The position numbers were made by a program, and so were the translations under genes. 64,000 nt of DNA. Origin: VRUE01 sp963780815 (lineage in GTDB: Bacteria > Actinomycetota > Thermoleophilia > Solirubrobacterales > 70-9). How positions within the stretch are numbered: the first letter of the stretch is position 1; every line of letters begins with the position of its first letter. The notes beneath the pieces were generated by a model that was not told the origin of the DNA, ran no database searches, and worked only from the letters and a program-made list of their open reading frames with translations. Shown here piece by piece: positions 32,850-42,900 of the stretch. The stretch lies in contig CAWADG010000004.1 of assembly GCA_963780815.1 (NCBI GenBank), positions 372,001 through 436,000 of the forward strand, written 5' to 3'.

Positions 32850-34427
32850 ATGCCTCTCCGAACCCGACTCAGAAAAGCCTTCCCTGCAAAGGGCGTCGGC
32901 ATCGTCAGTTGCTGTGCGATCGCCTTCTTCGCGATGATCGCCGCGCCGGGCACGGCCTCTGCCACGAAGTGGACGCTGCGCCGGCTGGCTCCGATTCGAA
33001 ATTCCGAAAACGAACCGGTGCAGATTGGACTCTCCGGAATCTCGTGTCCGAGCGAATCTCTGTGCGTAGCCGTCGGCGGAAGAGAGGGCACTCTCGCCTT
33101 CTCGCAGAACCCGACCGGCGGCGCAAACAGCTGGCACACGACAAAGCTCGAATACCCGGTGGGACCGGGCAAGACCTGCGTCGAAGGAGAACCGGACTGC
33201 GAACCACCATCGGGGGCGCTTCAGGCCGTCTCCTGCGCGTCGGAGAGCTTCTGCGCTCTCACCACCTACGACGGCTGGATCTTTGCCTCCACAGATCCGA
33301 CCGGCGGGACCGACGCCTGGTCGCCCGTGAACGTAAACGGCAAGAGCCAAACGGGCGCTACTCACCTGATCTCGATCTCCTGCCCGTCGCCGTCTTTCTG
33401 TGCTGCGGTCTCGGGGGGGTCGAACAACTCCAACGGCGGCCGGGTCCTGACCTCGACAAACGCGATCGCGGGGCAGTGGCAGACGGCGCAGCTCGGTGAG
33501 CAGCTCGACCTCCGCAGCATTTCCTGCGGCACCCCTTCGCTATGCGTCGCCGCTGCCCGCGGAGGTCGGCTCTACACCTCGACCGACCCGACCGGCGGCC
33601 AAGGGGCCTGGAGATCAGTGGCCACCCCGGCCGGTCCGGGCGACCTCGAAGGAGCCTCCTGCGTCTCGACCGGGCTCTGCGCGGTCGGCAACATGAGCGG
33701 CAACATCCTGACCACGACGAACCCTTCTGCCGGCGCCGAAGCGACATGGAGTGAGGCGAACGCCGGCGGCTCGGTGCAGATCACCGGCGTCTCCTGCCCG
33801 GCGGCAGGTGCCTGCCTCGCCGTCGACGACAACGGCGACGTGATGACCTCAACGGACCCGCCGGGCGGGGGGAGCGCCTGGCACTTCGAAAACCTCATTC
33901 CCTTCACACCTGAAGGCCAGCCGCACAACGCCCTGTTCGGCGCCTCCTGCACTTCGATCTCGCTCTGCGCGCTGGTCGGCGGGGAAGGCCGTGTTTTCAC
34001 CTCCACCGACCCGTTTGCCGTCCCGGACCCGCCCGGCCATCACGGACACCGCAGGGCTCGACGCCGCCCCGAGACCTTTCTGCTCTTCGCCGAGAACTTC
34101 TACAACGTCAGCGTCACCCACTATCACCGTGTCCGCGCCCACTTCCGCTTCTACTCACCGACCCGAACCAAAGGGTTCGAATGCAAACGCGACCGAGGCC
34201 TCTACCGGCGCTGTGACTCGCCGCTGCGCTACTGGACGAAGCGCGGGCACCACGTTCTGCGGGTGCGAGCAATCGGCCCGACGGGACTGCGAGGTCCACC
34301 AGCGATGAAGCGCTTCTGCGTCTTCAGGCGGCCGCGGCGTAAGCCGTCGGATATGCGTGGCTGCGGGATTCGTGTTTCGCCGATAAGGCCCGGGCCGCAG
34401 GGACCAGCCGCCTCACCAGGGCGTTGA
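32850..34427 (+). CDS. Secreted beta-propeller-like repeat protein
   Basis: The 525-residue product starts with a signal peptide (IVSCCAIAFFAMIAAPGTASA). Seven or eight repeats follow, each of the form ISCPS-S-CVAV...G...TSTDPTGG..AW, about 45-50 residues long and with a paired cysteine, suggesting a disulfide-pinned propeller. A His/Arg linker (GHHGHRRARRR) leads to a C-terminal domain with CKRDRGLYRRCDSP, an Ig-like unit common in these secreted proteins. The last 50 residues look unconserved and overlap an opposite frame. It is the only large plus-strand cargo gene of the first cassette. Confidence 0.82.
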   Translation: MPLRTRLRKAFPAKGVGIVSCCAIAFFAMIAAPGTASATKWTLRRLAPIRNSENEPVQIGLSGISCPSESLCVAVGGREGTLAFSQNPTGGANSWHTTKLEYPVGPGKTCVEGEPDCEPPSGALQAVSCASESFCALTTYDGWIFASTDPTGGTDAWSPVNVNGKSQTGATHLISISCPSPSFCAAVSGGSNNSNGGRVLTSTNAIAGQWQTAQLGEQLDLRSISCGTPSLCVAAARGGRLYTSTDPTGGQGAWRSVATPAGPGDLEGASCVSTGLCAVGNMSGNILTTTNPSAGAEATWSEANAGGSVQITGVSCPAAGACLAVDDNGDVMTSTDPPGGGSAWHFENLIPFTPEGQPHNALFGASCTSISLCALVGGEGRVFTSTDPFAVPDPPGHHGHRRARRRPETFLLFAENFYNVSVTHYHRVRAHFRFYSPTRTKGFECKRDRGLYRRCDSPLRYWTKRGHHVLRVRAIGPTGLRGPPAMKRFCVFRRPRRKPSDMRGCGIRVSPIRPGPQGPAASPGR

Positions 34428-34593
34428 TTTCGGCGTCCGTCTCGCTGGCTCGAGCGAGGGCGGCAAGCTCGTCCAGCCTCGCTTCGGCGCCCTTCCGTTT
34501 TGCTTCCTCGTGAGTCGTATCGCTCCTAATTGCCGTTCCAAGACGGGGTTCTGCGACTCGCCGCCCCGACCGCCGAACCGGAAAAAGCCTCAT
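34324..34593 (-). CDS. Possible small protein overlapping the propeller gene 3' end
   Basis: An 89-residue frame contains a regular helical stretch (EARLDELAALARASETDAEI; NALVRRLVPAARALSAKH). It overlaps the tail of the plus-strand gene by about 100 nt, where that gene's product looks unconserved. One of the two is probably not real in the overlap. A hairpin lies at its 5' end. Confidence 0.35.
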   Translation of the reverse strand: MRLFPVRRSGRRVAEPRLGTAIRSDTTHEEAKRKGAEARLDELAALARASETDAEINALVRRLVPAARALSAKHESRSHAYPTAYAAAA

Positions 34594-34608
34594 TTCCGGG
34601 GCTTTTCC
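34580..34608. terminator. Hairpin, possible terminator
   Basis: GGAAAAAGCC (34580-34589) pairs with GGCTTTTCC (34600-34608) with one bulge; loop of about 10 nt. It could end plus-strand transcription from the propeller gene. No extended T-run follows. Confidence 0.3.
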
Positions 34609-34806
34609 TTGGGACTAACTGGACGGTATTCGAACCATGAGATGGAAAGGCGGATCCGAGACCTATACGGATGGCGCAGCAACCGCTGAGGCGGCCCGCG
34701 CCGACCCAATCCGGCCGAGAGGCTTGCAGTGACTGGCCGTCTTTTCAGAAGCCCCCGGAGCGTGGGTTCAGGCTGCTTTCCGCGCTGCGGAGCCGATGAG
34801 GGGCGA

Positions 34807-35046
34807 CTATTCGGCGGCCCCTTTGGCCTCCGTCGGCAAAACGACGCCGGGCCTTTCATGTTCGGGCAGCTTGATCCCGACTTCATTGAGTCGGGCGAGG
34901 TCCTCGCGCGTCGGACGCCAATCCCCTACCTCGGAGCTTCCACGCCAAGCGATTCGGATCACGGCCCCCTCGGCGACTCTGAAATCGATGCCATTGTCGC
35001 GGAGGTGGACCGTGCCCTTCATTGCCGGAAGCGCAAAGCTGTTCAC
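34807..35046 (-). CDS. Small protein of unknown function
   Basis: A 79-residue frame (GTG 35046) gives a plausible beta-rich product (KGTVHLRDNGIDFRVAEGAV; IRIAWRGSSEVGDWRPT) and then REDLARLNEVGIKLP. GC3 is high. The frame remains open further upstream, so the start is uncertain. It lies in the first cassette with other minus-strand genes. Confidence 0.5.
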   Translation of the reverse strand: MNSFALPAMKGTVHLRDNGIDFRVAEGAVIRIAWRGSSEVGDWRPTREDLARLNEVGIKLPEHERPGVVLPTEAKGAAE

Positions 35047-35075
35047 GCCGATCCCATAGAAGCCATGCCCTCTGT

Positions 35076-35323
35076 CTAGCCTCGGGGGCCGCGGGTCCAG
35101 GGGGTTCCCAGCTTGCCCTGGAAATGTTGCACTGGCTGTAAGCCGTCGGCGTGCCTGGCTGACGCATACAAGAATCCGACGTAGACCTCTTCACCTCGCT
35201 CGTCGATAGCATCAGCGCCTGCTCGTGGGTCAGGGTTTCGTCGGCCACGTGCCAAGGATGCTCGCACGTCTCCGGGCCGTTGGTCGCGTTTGGGCGGGAC
35301 AAATTCAGGTGAGCGCTATTCAT
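35076..35323 (-). pseudogene. Small gene with frame break
   Basis: ATG 35323 opens a sensible N-terminus (HLNLSRPNATNGPETCEHP, HVADETLTHEQA). After about 37 codons the coding pattern moves to another frame (DAIDERGEEVYVGFLYASAR, HADGLQPVQHFQGKLGTP) that ends at 35076. A single missing base near 35213 would join them into an 82-residue protein. Function is unknown. Confidence 0.5.
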
Positions 35324-35347
35324 ACTCCCCCGCCCCTTGCCTGATCC

Positions 35348-36595
35348 TCAGAAGCAGTCGAGGTCCAGGTCCGGCACGTGGCCCACTTTGGTCCGACTAG
35401 AGAAGGGCAGCCGCCGAAGCGAGGGAAATTGCACTGCAGTCAATGGGGCGGATTGGTTACATTGGCGCAGCAACCCGCATTGGCAAGCCAATTCATGCTT
35501 CGGCCTGCCTCCGCCCTGCCTCCGACTTTCCTGGCAGCTGAATTCTGTGCCTCTCATACTTCGCCGACCTCGGTCCTGGGAACGAGAACTGCTGCCGCCG
35601 AGACGACAGTCATCGACTTTGCCGCGACACACGGCTGCGGTAAAGCCGGGGCCGGTGAGGGGGATCCGGGCGGCGCCCGGCAGATCGACGGTGAGATCGC
35701 CAGTCCAGCTCGCTGTGGAGCCCGGGCTGTGCGAGTAGAGGGCTTGGCCGGCGAAGGGGTCTGGCGGCTCGACCGTAATGGTCTCCGGCTGCTTGCCGCG
35801 CTTGCTCATGACGAACGAGCCTCGTTCGAAGAATCCGCCCATTGTCCTGGTGATCCGTACCCCTTCGTGTCGTTCGTAGGCCGCCGCATAGACGTGGCCA
35901 GCCGAGCGCGCCGGATGTTGCCTGAGGGCGAAAATCTGAGCGTCTAGATTGACGGTACGGCCTTCCCCCTTGCCAGTCACCGTCAAGATGGCTTCTTCGG
36001 CCTTGCGCTTGAGGTTTGGGAAGGGGCCCGGCTCGAATTTCGGCCGCAGTCGTTTGCAGACCTGCCGAAATCGGCGTGTGAAGAAGACGCGACCACTCTT
36101 GACGGAGACCTCGGGGACAGCACCCTCGTGGGAGAGCTCGATCGCGCCGCGATAGGTCCCTATTCCTTCCCGCGGCGCACGTCCCTGGCAACGTCCAGGA
36201 AAGCGCCCTGGATGGGTGAAACCGGGCCTGTAGTGGACGAAATGCAACGTGACGTCCACCCGGCCCAAATCGCCGAAATCAGCTTCGATCCGCCGCCCGC
36301 TCACGCGACCCTTCGTCGAGTATTCGGTCCCTGAGGACGGACCCTCCACCGCGAGCCCTACCCGCTGCCTGTCATCGGCTGAGACCGAGATCACGGCGTC
36401 GGCCCTGTTTTCGACAGGAAGGATCAGCTTGGTTCCTCCAGGATGCGCCCTGTAGCCGGGTTTGGCCTCGGCACCGACCGGCAACGCGAACAAGAGCAGG
36501 ACGACTGCACTGAAGAGAACAGCGAACGAGCGACAAGAAGCATCGCCCGCCGGGAGAATCATTGGGCTGAGCATAAAGCCCCCTGTCGCACGCAT
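35348..36595 (-). CDS. Secreted protein of unknown function
   Basis: The 415-residue product has a signal region (SFAVLFSAVVLLLFALPVGAEA) and a beta-rich body (VENRADAVISVSADDRQRVG; GRVDVTLHFVHYRPG; FFTRRFRQVCKRLRPKFEPG). Up to about residue 330 (GFTAAVCRGKVDDC) it looks like one exported beta-sandwich protein of a type frequent in Solirubrobacterales-like genomes. Past that point the sequence is Arg/Ser-rich and unstructured, perhaps after a frame change. It ends 24 nt before the tail end of the neighbouring broken gene and starts 16 nt from repeat B. Confidence 0.7.
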   Translation of the reverse strand: MRATGGFMLSPMILPAGDASCRSFAVLFSAVVLLLFALPVGAEAKPGYRAHPGGTKLILPVENRADAVISVSADDRQRVGLAVEGPSSGTEYSTKGRVSGRRIEADFGDLGRVDVTLHFVHYRPGFTHPGRFPGRCQGRAPREGIGTYRGAIELSHEGAVPEVSVKSGRVFFTRRFRQVCKRLRPKFEPGPFPNLKRKAEEAILTVTGKGEGRTVNLDAQIFALRQHPARSAGHVYAAAYERHEGVRITRTMGGFFERGSFVMSKRGKQPETITVEPPDPFAGQALYSHSPGSTASWTGDLTVDLPGAARIPLTGPGFTAAVCRGKVDDCRLGGSSSRSQDRGRRSMRGTEFSCQESRRQGGGRPKHELACQCGLLRQCNQSAPLTAVQFPSLRRLPFSSRTKVGHVPDLDLDCF

Positions 36596-36610
36596 AGAGC
36601 CATTGCTTAG

Positions 36611-36757
36611 TGGGGCGGGCTGGACTCGAACCAGCGACCGACGGATTATGAGTCGCGCCAGAACCGCTCTAGCAAGCCAAATCTAGCTTGTTGGAGCGAA
36701 GTCGGTCTGAGGAGATTCAGGGAGTTCGGTGGAGTCGGGGACAAATTTCGGGACAAA
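36611..36757 (-). repeat. tRNA-Met 3'-half repeat, copy B
   Basis: Core 36611-36654 is identical to the intact tRNA over all 44 nt. The arm continues GCGCCAGAACCGCTCTAGC and ends with the two GGGACAAA-type motifs at 36757. This is the best-preserved copy. Confidence 0.9.
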
Positions 36758-36771
36758 GTTTCGCGCCGCAG

Positions 36772-37152
36772 CTATCTGCCGCGATCACTCTTGTCCCGGA
36801 GCCCTCTGATCATCCTGGAAGCTGGCCACGAACACATCGCAAGGACCCATATACAGAGGAACGCTATCCCAATCGTCCCGCCCCAGCCACCGCCTCCGTG
36901 AAGTCCGCCGGGTGGTTCCGCGTCGACCGTCAATGCGGCAATGCCGATACCTAAACCAAGACCGGTCTGGATGAGCCCGAATGCCATCACGGTCCGCTCA
37001 TTCAGTCGTTCTCTCCTTGCGACCTCTCGACTGCGGGCTAGCGAATAGATGCCATTGGCTCCAATCAGGATCGCGAAAACTCCCGCGCCGACTTCCCATA
37101 CATGCTGGGGCAAGAAGGCAAGAACCAAGAGGTGGCCATCGGGTGAGCTCAT
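36772..37152 (-). CDS. Small membrane protein
   Basis: The 126-residue product has three hydrophobic helices (VWEVGAGVFAILIGANGIYS; VMAFGLIQTGLGLGIGIAAL; TIGIAFLCIWVLAMCSW) and a charged loop SREVARRERLNER after the first. Its stop lies 14 nt from the end of repeat B. No family is recognised. Confidence 0.65.
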   Translation of the reverse strand: MSSPDGHLLVLAFLPQHVWEVGAGVFAILIGANGIYSLARSREVARRERLNERTVMAFGLIQTGLGLGIGIAALTVDAEPPGGLHGGGGWGGTIGIAFLCIWVLAMCSWPASRMIRGLRDKSDRGR

Positions 37153-37213
37153 GCCTCAGCTGCCTCCCTCCTCCGAGAGGGTGCAATGGGAGTTCCCTGC
37201 CCCACCTCGGCCG

Positions 37214-37638
37214 TCATCTCGATAGCTCCTCTCTGTATGAGACTTCAACAAGGGCGGCGTCGTGACGCTCTTGGGTGAGGTAGTGATGCCCTGAGCCGCC
37301 ATTGAGGAATGTCTCAATTTGCTTTGCCGCGTCTGTCCAACCGCGGCGATCTTGTCGCCAATCGAATTCCGCATTCGGGGGATCCGAGTGGGCCGCCGTC
37401 AGAGCGACCGCCGGCTGAACTTCGGCCGTGCTGAGGGAAAATCTCCGAAGGTTTTGGAAGTCCGCCTCGGGCGCCGCTGCGAGGTCCAGATCGCCGACGT
37501 CTTCGGTTCCAAGGCCCAAGAAAAGGCTGTGAAGCCATTGGACTGCCCGCTCTGATTCGAGGATGAGGATGATCGTTGGCCCGTACGCACCCTCGTAGTA
37601 GTCGCCGAAGATCAGACAATTGGGGGGGAGTTATCCAT
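37214..37638 (-). CDS. Unknown protein with homopolymer frame break near its start
   Basis: ATG 37638 reads MDNSPP and stops two codons later, because the C7 tract on the coding strand (G7 at 37622-37628) is one base short. With eight C residues the frame continues NCLIFGDYYEGAYGPTIILI and then ESERAVQWLHSLFLGLGTED to the stop at 37214, about 141 residues. In the main frame the only upstream start is a TTG at 37519. Position of the tract directly after the start codon is typical of phase-variable genes, but a sequencing miscount is equally possible. Confidence 0.55.
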
Positions 37639-37755
37639 GGGCGCGTCCTGCCTCTTTCAGGGCTCATCGTTCGCGGCCGCCCAACTACGATGCTGGCAAC
37701 GGCCTGCTCGCGACAGATATCGGAATCATCGACTGATTCGCGGAGGACCACTTGA

Positions 37756-37822
37756 TGGGGCGGGAAGGACTCGAACCTTCGGCCAACGGATTATGAGTCG
37801 CGCCAGAATCGCTCTAGCAAGC
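37756..37822 (-). repeat. tRNA-Met 3'-half repeat, copy C (divergent, short arm)
   Basis: Core 37756-37799 has changes in both strands of the T-stem (AAGG with CCTT instead of CTGG with CCAG), so pairing is preserved. The arm matches other copies only to about 37822, where the 3' end of the phosphoesterase gene begins; the GGGACAAA end is missing. Confidence 0.75.
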
Positions 37823-37827
37823 GTCAT

Positions 37828-39441
37828 TCATCGCTGTTCGGCTCCAGTGCTCTGCGTTGGCTGAGTTGCGTCGGGCTTGGCATCCGGCGCGAGAAGGGGG
37901 AAGAAATGCCAGGCGATCTGATGAAGGACCTCAGTGATATCCGCTGGGGTGATCTCCGCGTCGGGCTTTTCAAGCTGGGATGGGAGTTCGATCCCGAGTG
38001 CCTTGGCCTGTTCGATGATGCCCTGCCCGATCGTCTTACCGAGCTGGCTAAGCCCCTTGGCGATGGCGTCCTCGTCGAGGTGCGATGCCGGGACCGGGTG
38101 GGCGTTGATCTTTGCCCAGGTCTGCGGGTCTCGCGGCTCATCGAGGGTGAATAGATCGTCGAAGGTTCGCGCCGACGCATCCCGCTGGGTGAGCGCCTCG
38201 CCGAGGCCCCAGCTCTTCCGCAGGGTCGCGATCAGGGAGGTGTGGCGGTATTCGTCGTTGAAGACGGAGCCCTGTGGGACCCAGGGAGAGACGAGGATCG
38301 CGGGAACGCGGTAGCCCGATCGGTCGAACTTGAACCCCATTTCGCCTGCCGGTGCATCGGGGTCGGGTGGAGGCACCGGGCCGGGCGGCACGTGATCGTA
38401 GGTTCCGCCCGGCTCATCCCAGCCGATCAGCAGGGTGGTGTTCCAGACGTTGGACCCCGACTCCGACGTGCCGGAGCGGTAGGCGCTGAAGATGCGGTCC
38501 AGGAACGCCTCCCCCGCCAAGATCGAGGACGGAGGGTCGGCGGAAGCTACCTCGACCTTGGGCAGTGAGCGACCGAACGCCGGGTGGTAGTCGCCGTGCC
38601 CGCTGATGAAGTTCGGCTCGATCAACGAGAAGTCGGGCAGGGTTCCCGCCGCCGCGTCTCGCTCGAACTCCGCGAACGGCACCACGTTGGTCGCCAGCCG
38701 GTCTTTCAGGCGCGAGAAGTGGATGACGCCGTGGAAGGACCACGCCATCGGTTCCATCACGTAGATCTTCCAGGTCTTGCCATGTTGCTCGAGCCGCTCG
38801 AAAATCGTTTCGGCGTCATTCTGCGTGAACCACTTTTTCGCCGGCGAGTTCACAACCAGCCCTGACGATGTCGCAGCCGTCCAGAACGAGCGGTTCATGA
38901 ACGTCTGCGACGGCACCTCCGAGAACCAGTGGTCGAAGACGCCGAACTCACGAGCGATTCCGCTCAGCACCGGCAGTTGCTCGGGCGTGTACCCGGTCAT
39001 GATGTGGGCGTACTCCTCGTAGGTCGGCTGACGGCCCATCTCGCCGGTGAACGTGCTGATGTAGTCCGTGACGAAACCGTCCATCGTCGGCGTCGCGCCC
39101 GGTGGCGGTGCGTTCCACGGTTCGGTTACCTTCTCGCCGATCTTGAAGCGGTTGTGCTCGTCGAGGACGTTGAACAACTGCGTGTTCGTGTGGTACCACT
39201 CCTCGCCCGAGTCCGGGTTCGGCGAGTCCATGTCCGTAGCGACCGTGTACGGCACCTCCTTGCGCTCGGCGCGGTCCTCGGCCCACTCGGGAATTGGGTT
39301 CGAGAGCTCCTTGCCGACCACGCCCTCGAAGGTCCTCCCGTCATCCGGTCCGTAGAGGTGACCGAGCATGTTGTCGAGCGATCGGTTCTCAAACAGAACC
39401 ACGACAAAATGATCCGTCGCATAGTCTCGTCCGGCAGACAC
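37828..39441 (-). CDS. Phospholipase C / acid phosphatase-family phosphoesterase
   Basis: This 537-residue protein belongs to the AcpA/PLC-C phosphoesterase family. It has the N-terminal metal and nucleophile region HFVVVLFENRSLDNMLGHLY, SGHGDYHP in the middle, and LLIGWDEPGGTYDHVPPG, a conserved metal-binding segment, followed by FKFDRSGYRVPAILVSPWV. Such enzymes hydrolyse phospholipid head groups or phosphomonoesters outside the cell. No signal peptide is evident, although many relatives have a Tat signal; the start may be trimmed. It is the single gene of its cassette, and its stop lies 6 nt from the repeat C arm. Confidence 0.88.
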   Translation of the reverse strand: MSAGRDYATDHFVVVLFENRSLDNMLGHLYGPDDGRTFEGVVGKELSNPIPEWAEDRAERKEVPYTVATDMDSPNPDSGEEWYHTNTQLFNVLDEHNRFKIGEKVTEPWNAPPPGATPTMDGFVTDYISTFTGEMGRQPTYEEYAHIMTGYTPEQLPVLSGIAREFGVFDHWFSEVPSQTFMNRSFWTAATSSGLVVNSPAKKWFTQNDAETIFERLEQHGKTWKIYVMEPMAWSFHGVIHFSRLKDRLATNVVPFAEFERDAAAGTLPDFSLIEPNFISGHGDYHPAFGRSLPKVEVASADPPSSILAGEAFLDRIFSAYRSGTSESGSNVWNTTLLIGWDEPGGTYDHVPPGPVPPPDPDAPAGEMGFKFDRSGYRVPAILVSPWVPQGSVFNDEYRHTSLIATLRKSWGLGEALTQRDASARTFDDLFTLDEPRDPQTWAKINAHPVPASHLDEDAIAKGLSQLGKTIGQGIIEQAKALGIELPSQLEKPDAEITPADITEVLHQIAWHFFPLLAPDAKPDATQPTQSTGAEQR

Positions 39442-39641
39442 GCGGGGCCTCCTTGCTCGACTGGGCGCCTTGTTCTTGCGAACTTATCGACGCCCGAGCG
39501 GGGAATCAAGTCTCTCGAAGTATGTGGACCCGGCATCGATCAGGACGCGATTGACGGGTCGAGCGTTACGTCCCCGCTCACCCCCGAGGGCGCGCCCGAA
39601 AACGGTCCCCATCGTCGGCTCCCCTGTTCGAGGGCTCATCT

Positions 39642-39787
39642 TGGGGCGGGCTGGACTCGAACCAGCGACCGACGGATTATGAGTCGACGCAGAACCGCTC
39701 TAGTAGGCCAAATCTGGCGCCTCAGATCGAAATCTGTCTGAGCAGTTTCGCGGAGTTCGGTGGAGTCGGGGACAAATTTCGGGACAA
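39642..39787 (-). repeat. tRNA-Met 3'-half repeat, copy D
   Basis: Core 39642-39685 is identical to the intact tRNA. The arm differs from copy B at scattered sites but keeps GAACCGCTCTAG and the distal block GGAGTTCGGTGGAGTCGGGG, ending in GGGACAA at 39787. Confidence 0.87.
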
Positions 39788-39902
39788 CGTCGCAGGGACT
39801 ACCTTGCGTGGTATTGCCACTCCCGTCTCTACGCCAAAGAGAGCATCGCCAGCGGGTCGCCGCTGGGCGCAGGGTGCTGGTCCTACGCGTCCCCGGGCGG
39901 AG

Positions 39903-42900
39903 TCACCTCTTCTTGATCTTCAACTTCGTCGTTTGGGAATTGGCGGTGCCGCCGTTTGGAGTGAACGTAATCCGGGCGCGCGCCGTGACCTTGCCCTTCT
40001 GCTTCAGCATCTGATTCGCAAGCTTGGTCAGCTTGAGCGTCACCTTGATCGCTCCCGGGCCGCCGCTGACGGTCGAAGGATTCAGTAGCCTCGTCGCCGA
40101 AGCGAAGGCCCTCCTCGCGGTGGTGCCGGCATCGGTGACTTGTACGACGCCCCTGGAGGAGACGTTTACCGTCAGCGCCTTGCCGCGCAGCTTGCCGATC
40201 GCAAACGCGTTGTTGGCCTGGGACGTCGGCAGGACCGGCGACGTCGGCAGGATCGGAGGGGTCGTAAGACCGGCCACCATCGAGGTCTCGCCCGAGTCGT
40301 TGCATGCTGTGGAGACGGCGGCGTTGTTTGTGTCGCCGGAATAGGAGATCATCCACCGATAGGTGCCGGCGGTCGCCGGGATGAAGGCTGGGGAGTTGAC
40401 GTAGTTGTGGTTGCCCGAGATCGAGATCGGATCCGACGTGTACGCGGGTGGGTTGCCGCAGTTTGCGGCGTCCGGACCGTAGGCGGTGAATGTGATCGTG
40501 CCGGTCGGAGCACCGCCGCCCGAAATGGTCGCCTGGTCGGAGATCTGCCCGCCGAGGGTGGCGTTGGCGGTGGCCAGGGTCGAAATCGTGGGCGTCGCGA
40601 TGACGACCTGCGTGGCCTCGTTTGCATCGTTGCAGGGGGTAGCGACCACCGCGTTGTTGGCGTCCCCGGAGTAGGAGGCACGCCAGCGGTAAGTGCCGAG
40701 GCTACCGGGGGCGAAGGCGGGTGAGTTGACGTAGCTCCCGTTGCCGGCGACCACGACGGCACTGCTGGTGTAAGCGGGTGGGTTGGCGCAGGTGGTGTTG
40801 TTTGGGCCGTAGGCCGTGAGTGTGATCGTGCCAGTCGGTGTCGATCCGCCAGTGAGCGTGGCCTGGTCGGAGATCTGCGTGGTGACCGCGGCGCTGGCGG
40901 TCGCCTGAGTGACCATCGCCGGGGTGGCCTGGGCCACGATCGAGGTCTCGTTCGGGTCGTCGCACGTGGTGGCGACGGCGGCGTTATTCGTATCCCCGGA
41001 GTAGGAGGCGATCCAGCGGTAGGTGCCCGCGGTCGCCGGGGTGAAGGTCAGTGAGGAGTCGTATTCGCCGTTTCCCGAAACGGCGACAGCGCTCGAGGTG
41101 TAGGCGGGGGGGTTGCCGCAGGTGTCGTCGTCCGGTCCATAGGCAGTGAAGGTGATCGTGCCCGTCGGGCCCCCTCCGCCCGAGAGGGTCGCTTGGTCGG
41201 AGATCTGCCCCCCGATCGGGGTGTTGGCGGTGGCCTGGGTCGAGATCGTCGGGGTCACCTGGGCGACCACCGAGCTCTCGTTCGAGTCGTTGCAGGGGGT
41301 GGAGACGGCGGCATTGTTGACATCGCCTGAGTAGGAGGCGCGCCAGCGGTAGGTCCCCGGGGTCCCGGGGGTAAAGGTGGGTGAGTTGTCGTAGTTCCCG
41401 TTGCCCGAGACCGTGACCGGGTCCGACGTGTAAGCGGGCGGGTTGCCGCAGTTCGCGTCGTCCGACCCATAGGCCGTGAAGGTGATCGTGCCGCCGGGGC
41501 TGGACCCACCAGAGAGCGTCGCCTGGTCTGCGATCGAGGCGCCGATAATCACGCTGGTGGCGGAGCTGGAGATCGTGGGCTTCGAGGGGTCGAACTTCTG
41601 GATCCGGTTGTTGCTCGTGTCGGCGACGTAGAGCTTCCCGGTCGCATCGATAGCGACGCCGAAGGGCGAGACCATCTCGCCGCCAAGGCCTCCGGTGGTC
41701 CCCCTCTGGCAGCTCGCTACCACCGTGCAGACACCGAACACGTCGCCGCCGTTCACGTTCTTGCCCCACGCCCGCAGCCAAGTGCCCGAGGAGTCAAACT
41801 CCTGGATCCGATAGTTGTTCGAGTCGCCGACATAGACATTGGCGCTCGCATCGGTGCCGACGCCCACCGGCTGGAACATCTCGCCGCCCAGCGCACCAAT
41901 GCTCCCCGCCATGCAGCTCGCTGCCACGGTGCAGACACCGAAGACGCCGCCGCCGTTTACGTTCTTGCCCCAAGCGCGCAGCCAGGTCCCCGAGGAGTCG
42001 AACTTCTGGATCCGTTGGTTTCCCCCGTCGGCGACGTAGACGTTGCTGCTCGCATCGGTGGCGATGCCGAAGGCGGACGACATCTCACCGCCGAGCCCGC
42101 CGGTGGTCCCCCCCTGGCAGCTCGCTGCCACGGTGCAGACCCCGAAGACGCCGCCGCCGTTCACGTTCTTGCCCCAGGCCCGCAGCCACGTGCCCGAGGA
42201 GTCGAACTTCTGGATCCGGTTGTTCCCCGAATCGGCGACATAGACGTTGTCGCTTGCGTCGACGGCAACAGCGTCGGGGAAGTTCATCTCACCGCCGAGC
42301 CCACCGGTGGTCCCCGCCTGGCAGCTCGCTGCCACGGTGCAGACCCCGAAGACGCCGCCACCGTTCACGTTCTTGCCCCAGGCCCGCAGCCAGGTCCCAG
42401 AGGAGTCGAACTTCTGGATCCGTTGGTTGCTCTCGTCGGCGACGTAGACGTTGCCGCTCGAGTCGGTGGCGACGGCCGCGGGAGTGTTCATCTCACCACC
42501 TAGCCCGCCGGTGAACCCCGCCTGGCAGCTCGCTGCCACGGTGCAGACCCCGAAGACGCCGCCGCCGTTCACGTTCTTGCCCCAGGCCCGCAGCCACGTG
42601 CCTGAGGAGTCGAACTTCTGGATCCGATTGTTGTTGATCTCGACGACGTAAACGTTGCCGCTCGAGTCGATGGCGACGCCATAGGGGGTCTGCATCTCAC
42701 CGCCGAGCCCGCCGGTGGTCCCTGCCTGGCAGCTCGCTGCCACGGTGCAGACCCCGAAGACGCCGCCGCCGCTGACGTTCTTGCCCCAGGCGCGCTCCCA
42801 GGTTCCGGATGCGGCACCCGCCGGTGGGGCGTACAGCAGTGTGGCGAGGGTCGCCACGAGAACGACACCGACCCATGCGAGCGGAGCGCGCCTCCCGTCG

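Noticed and set aside
40024..42651. Plus-strand frames of 62-194 codons repeated every 204 or 330 bp
   Set aside because: They are antisense mirrors of the repeated surface-protein gene.
40240..42810. CRISPR-like or satellite array
   Set aside because: The 204- and 330-bp periods are multiples of three inside one open frame and encode NHL and Ig-like units. There are no spacers.
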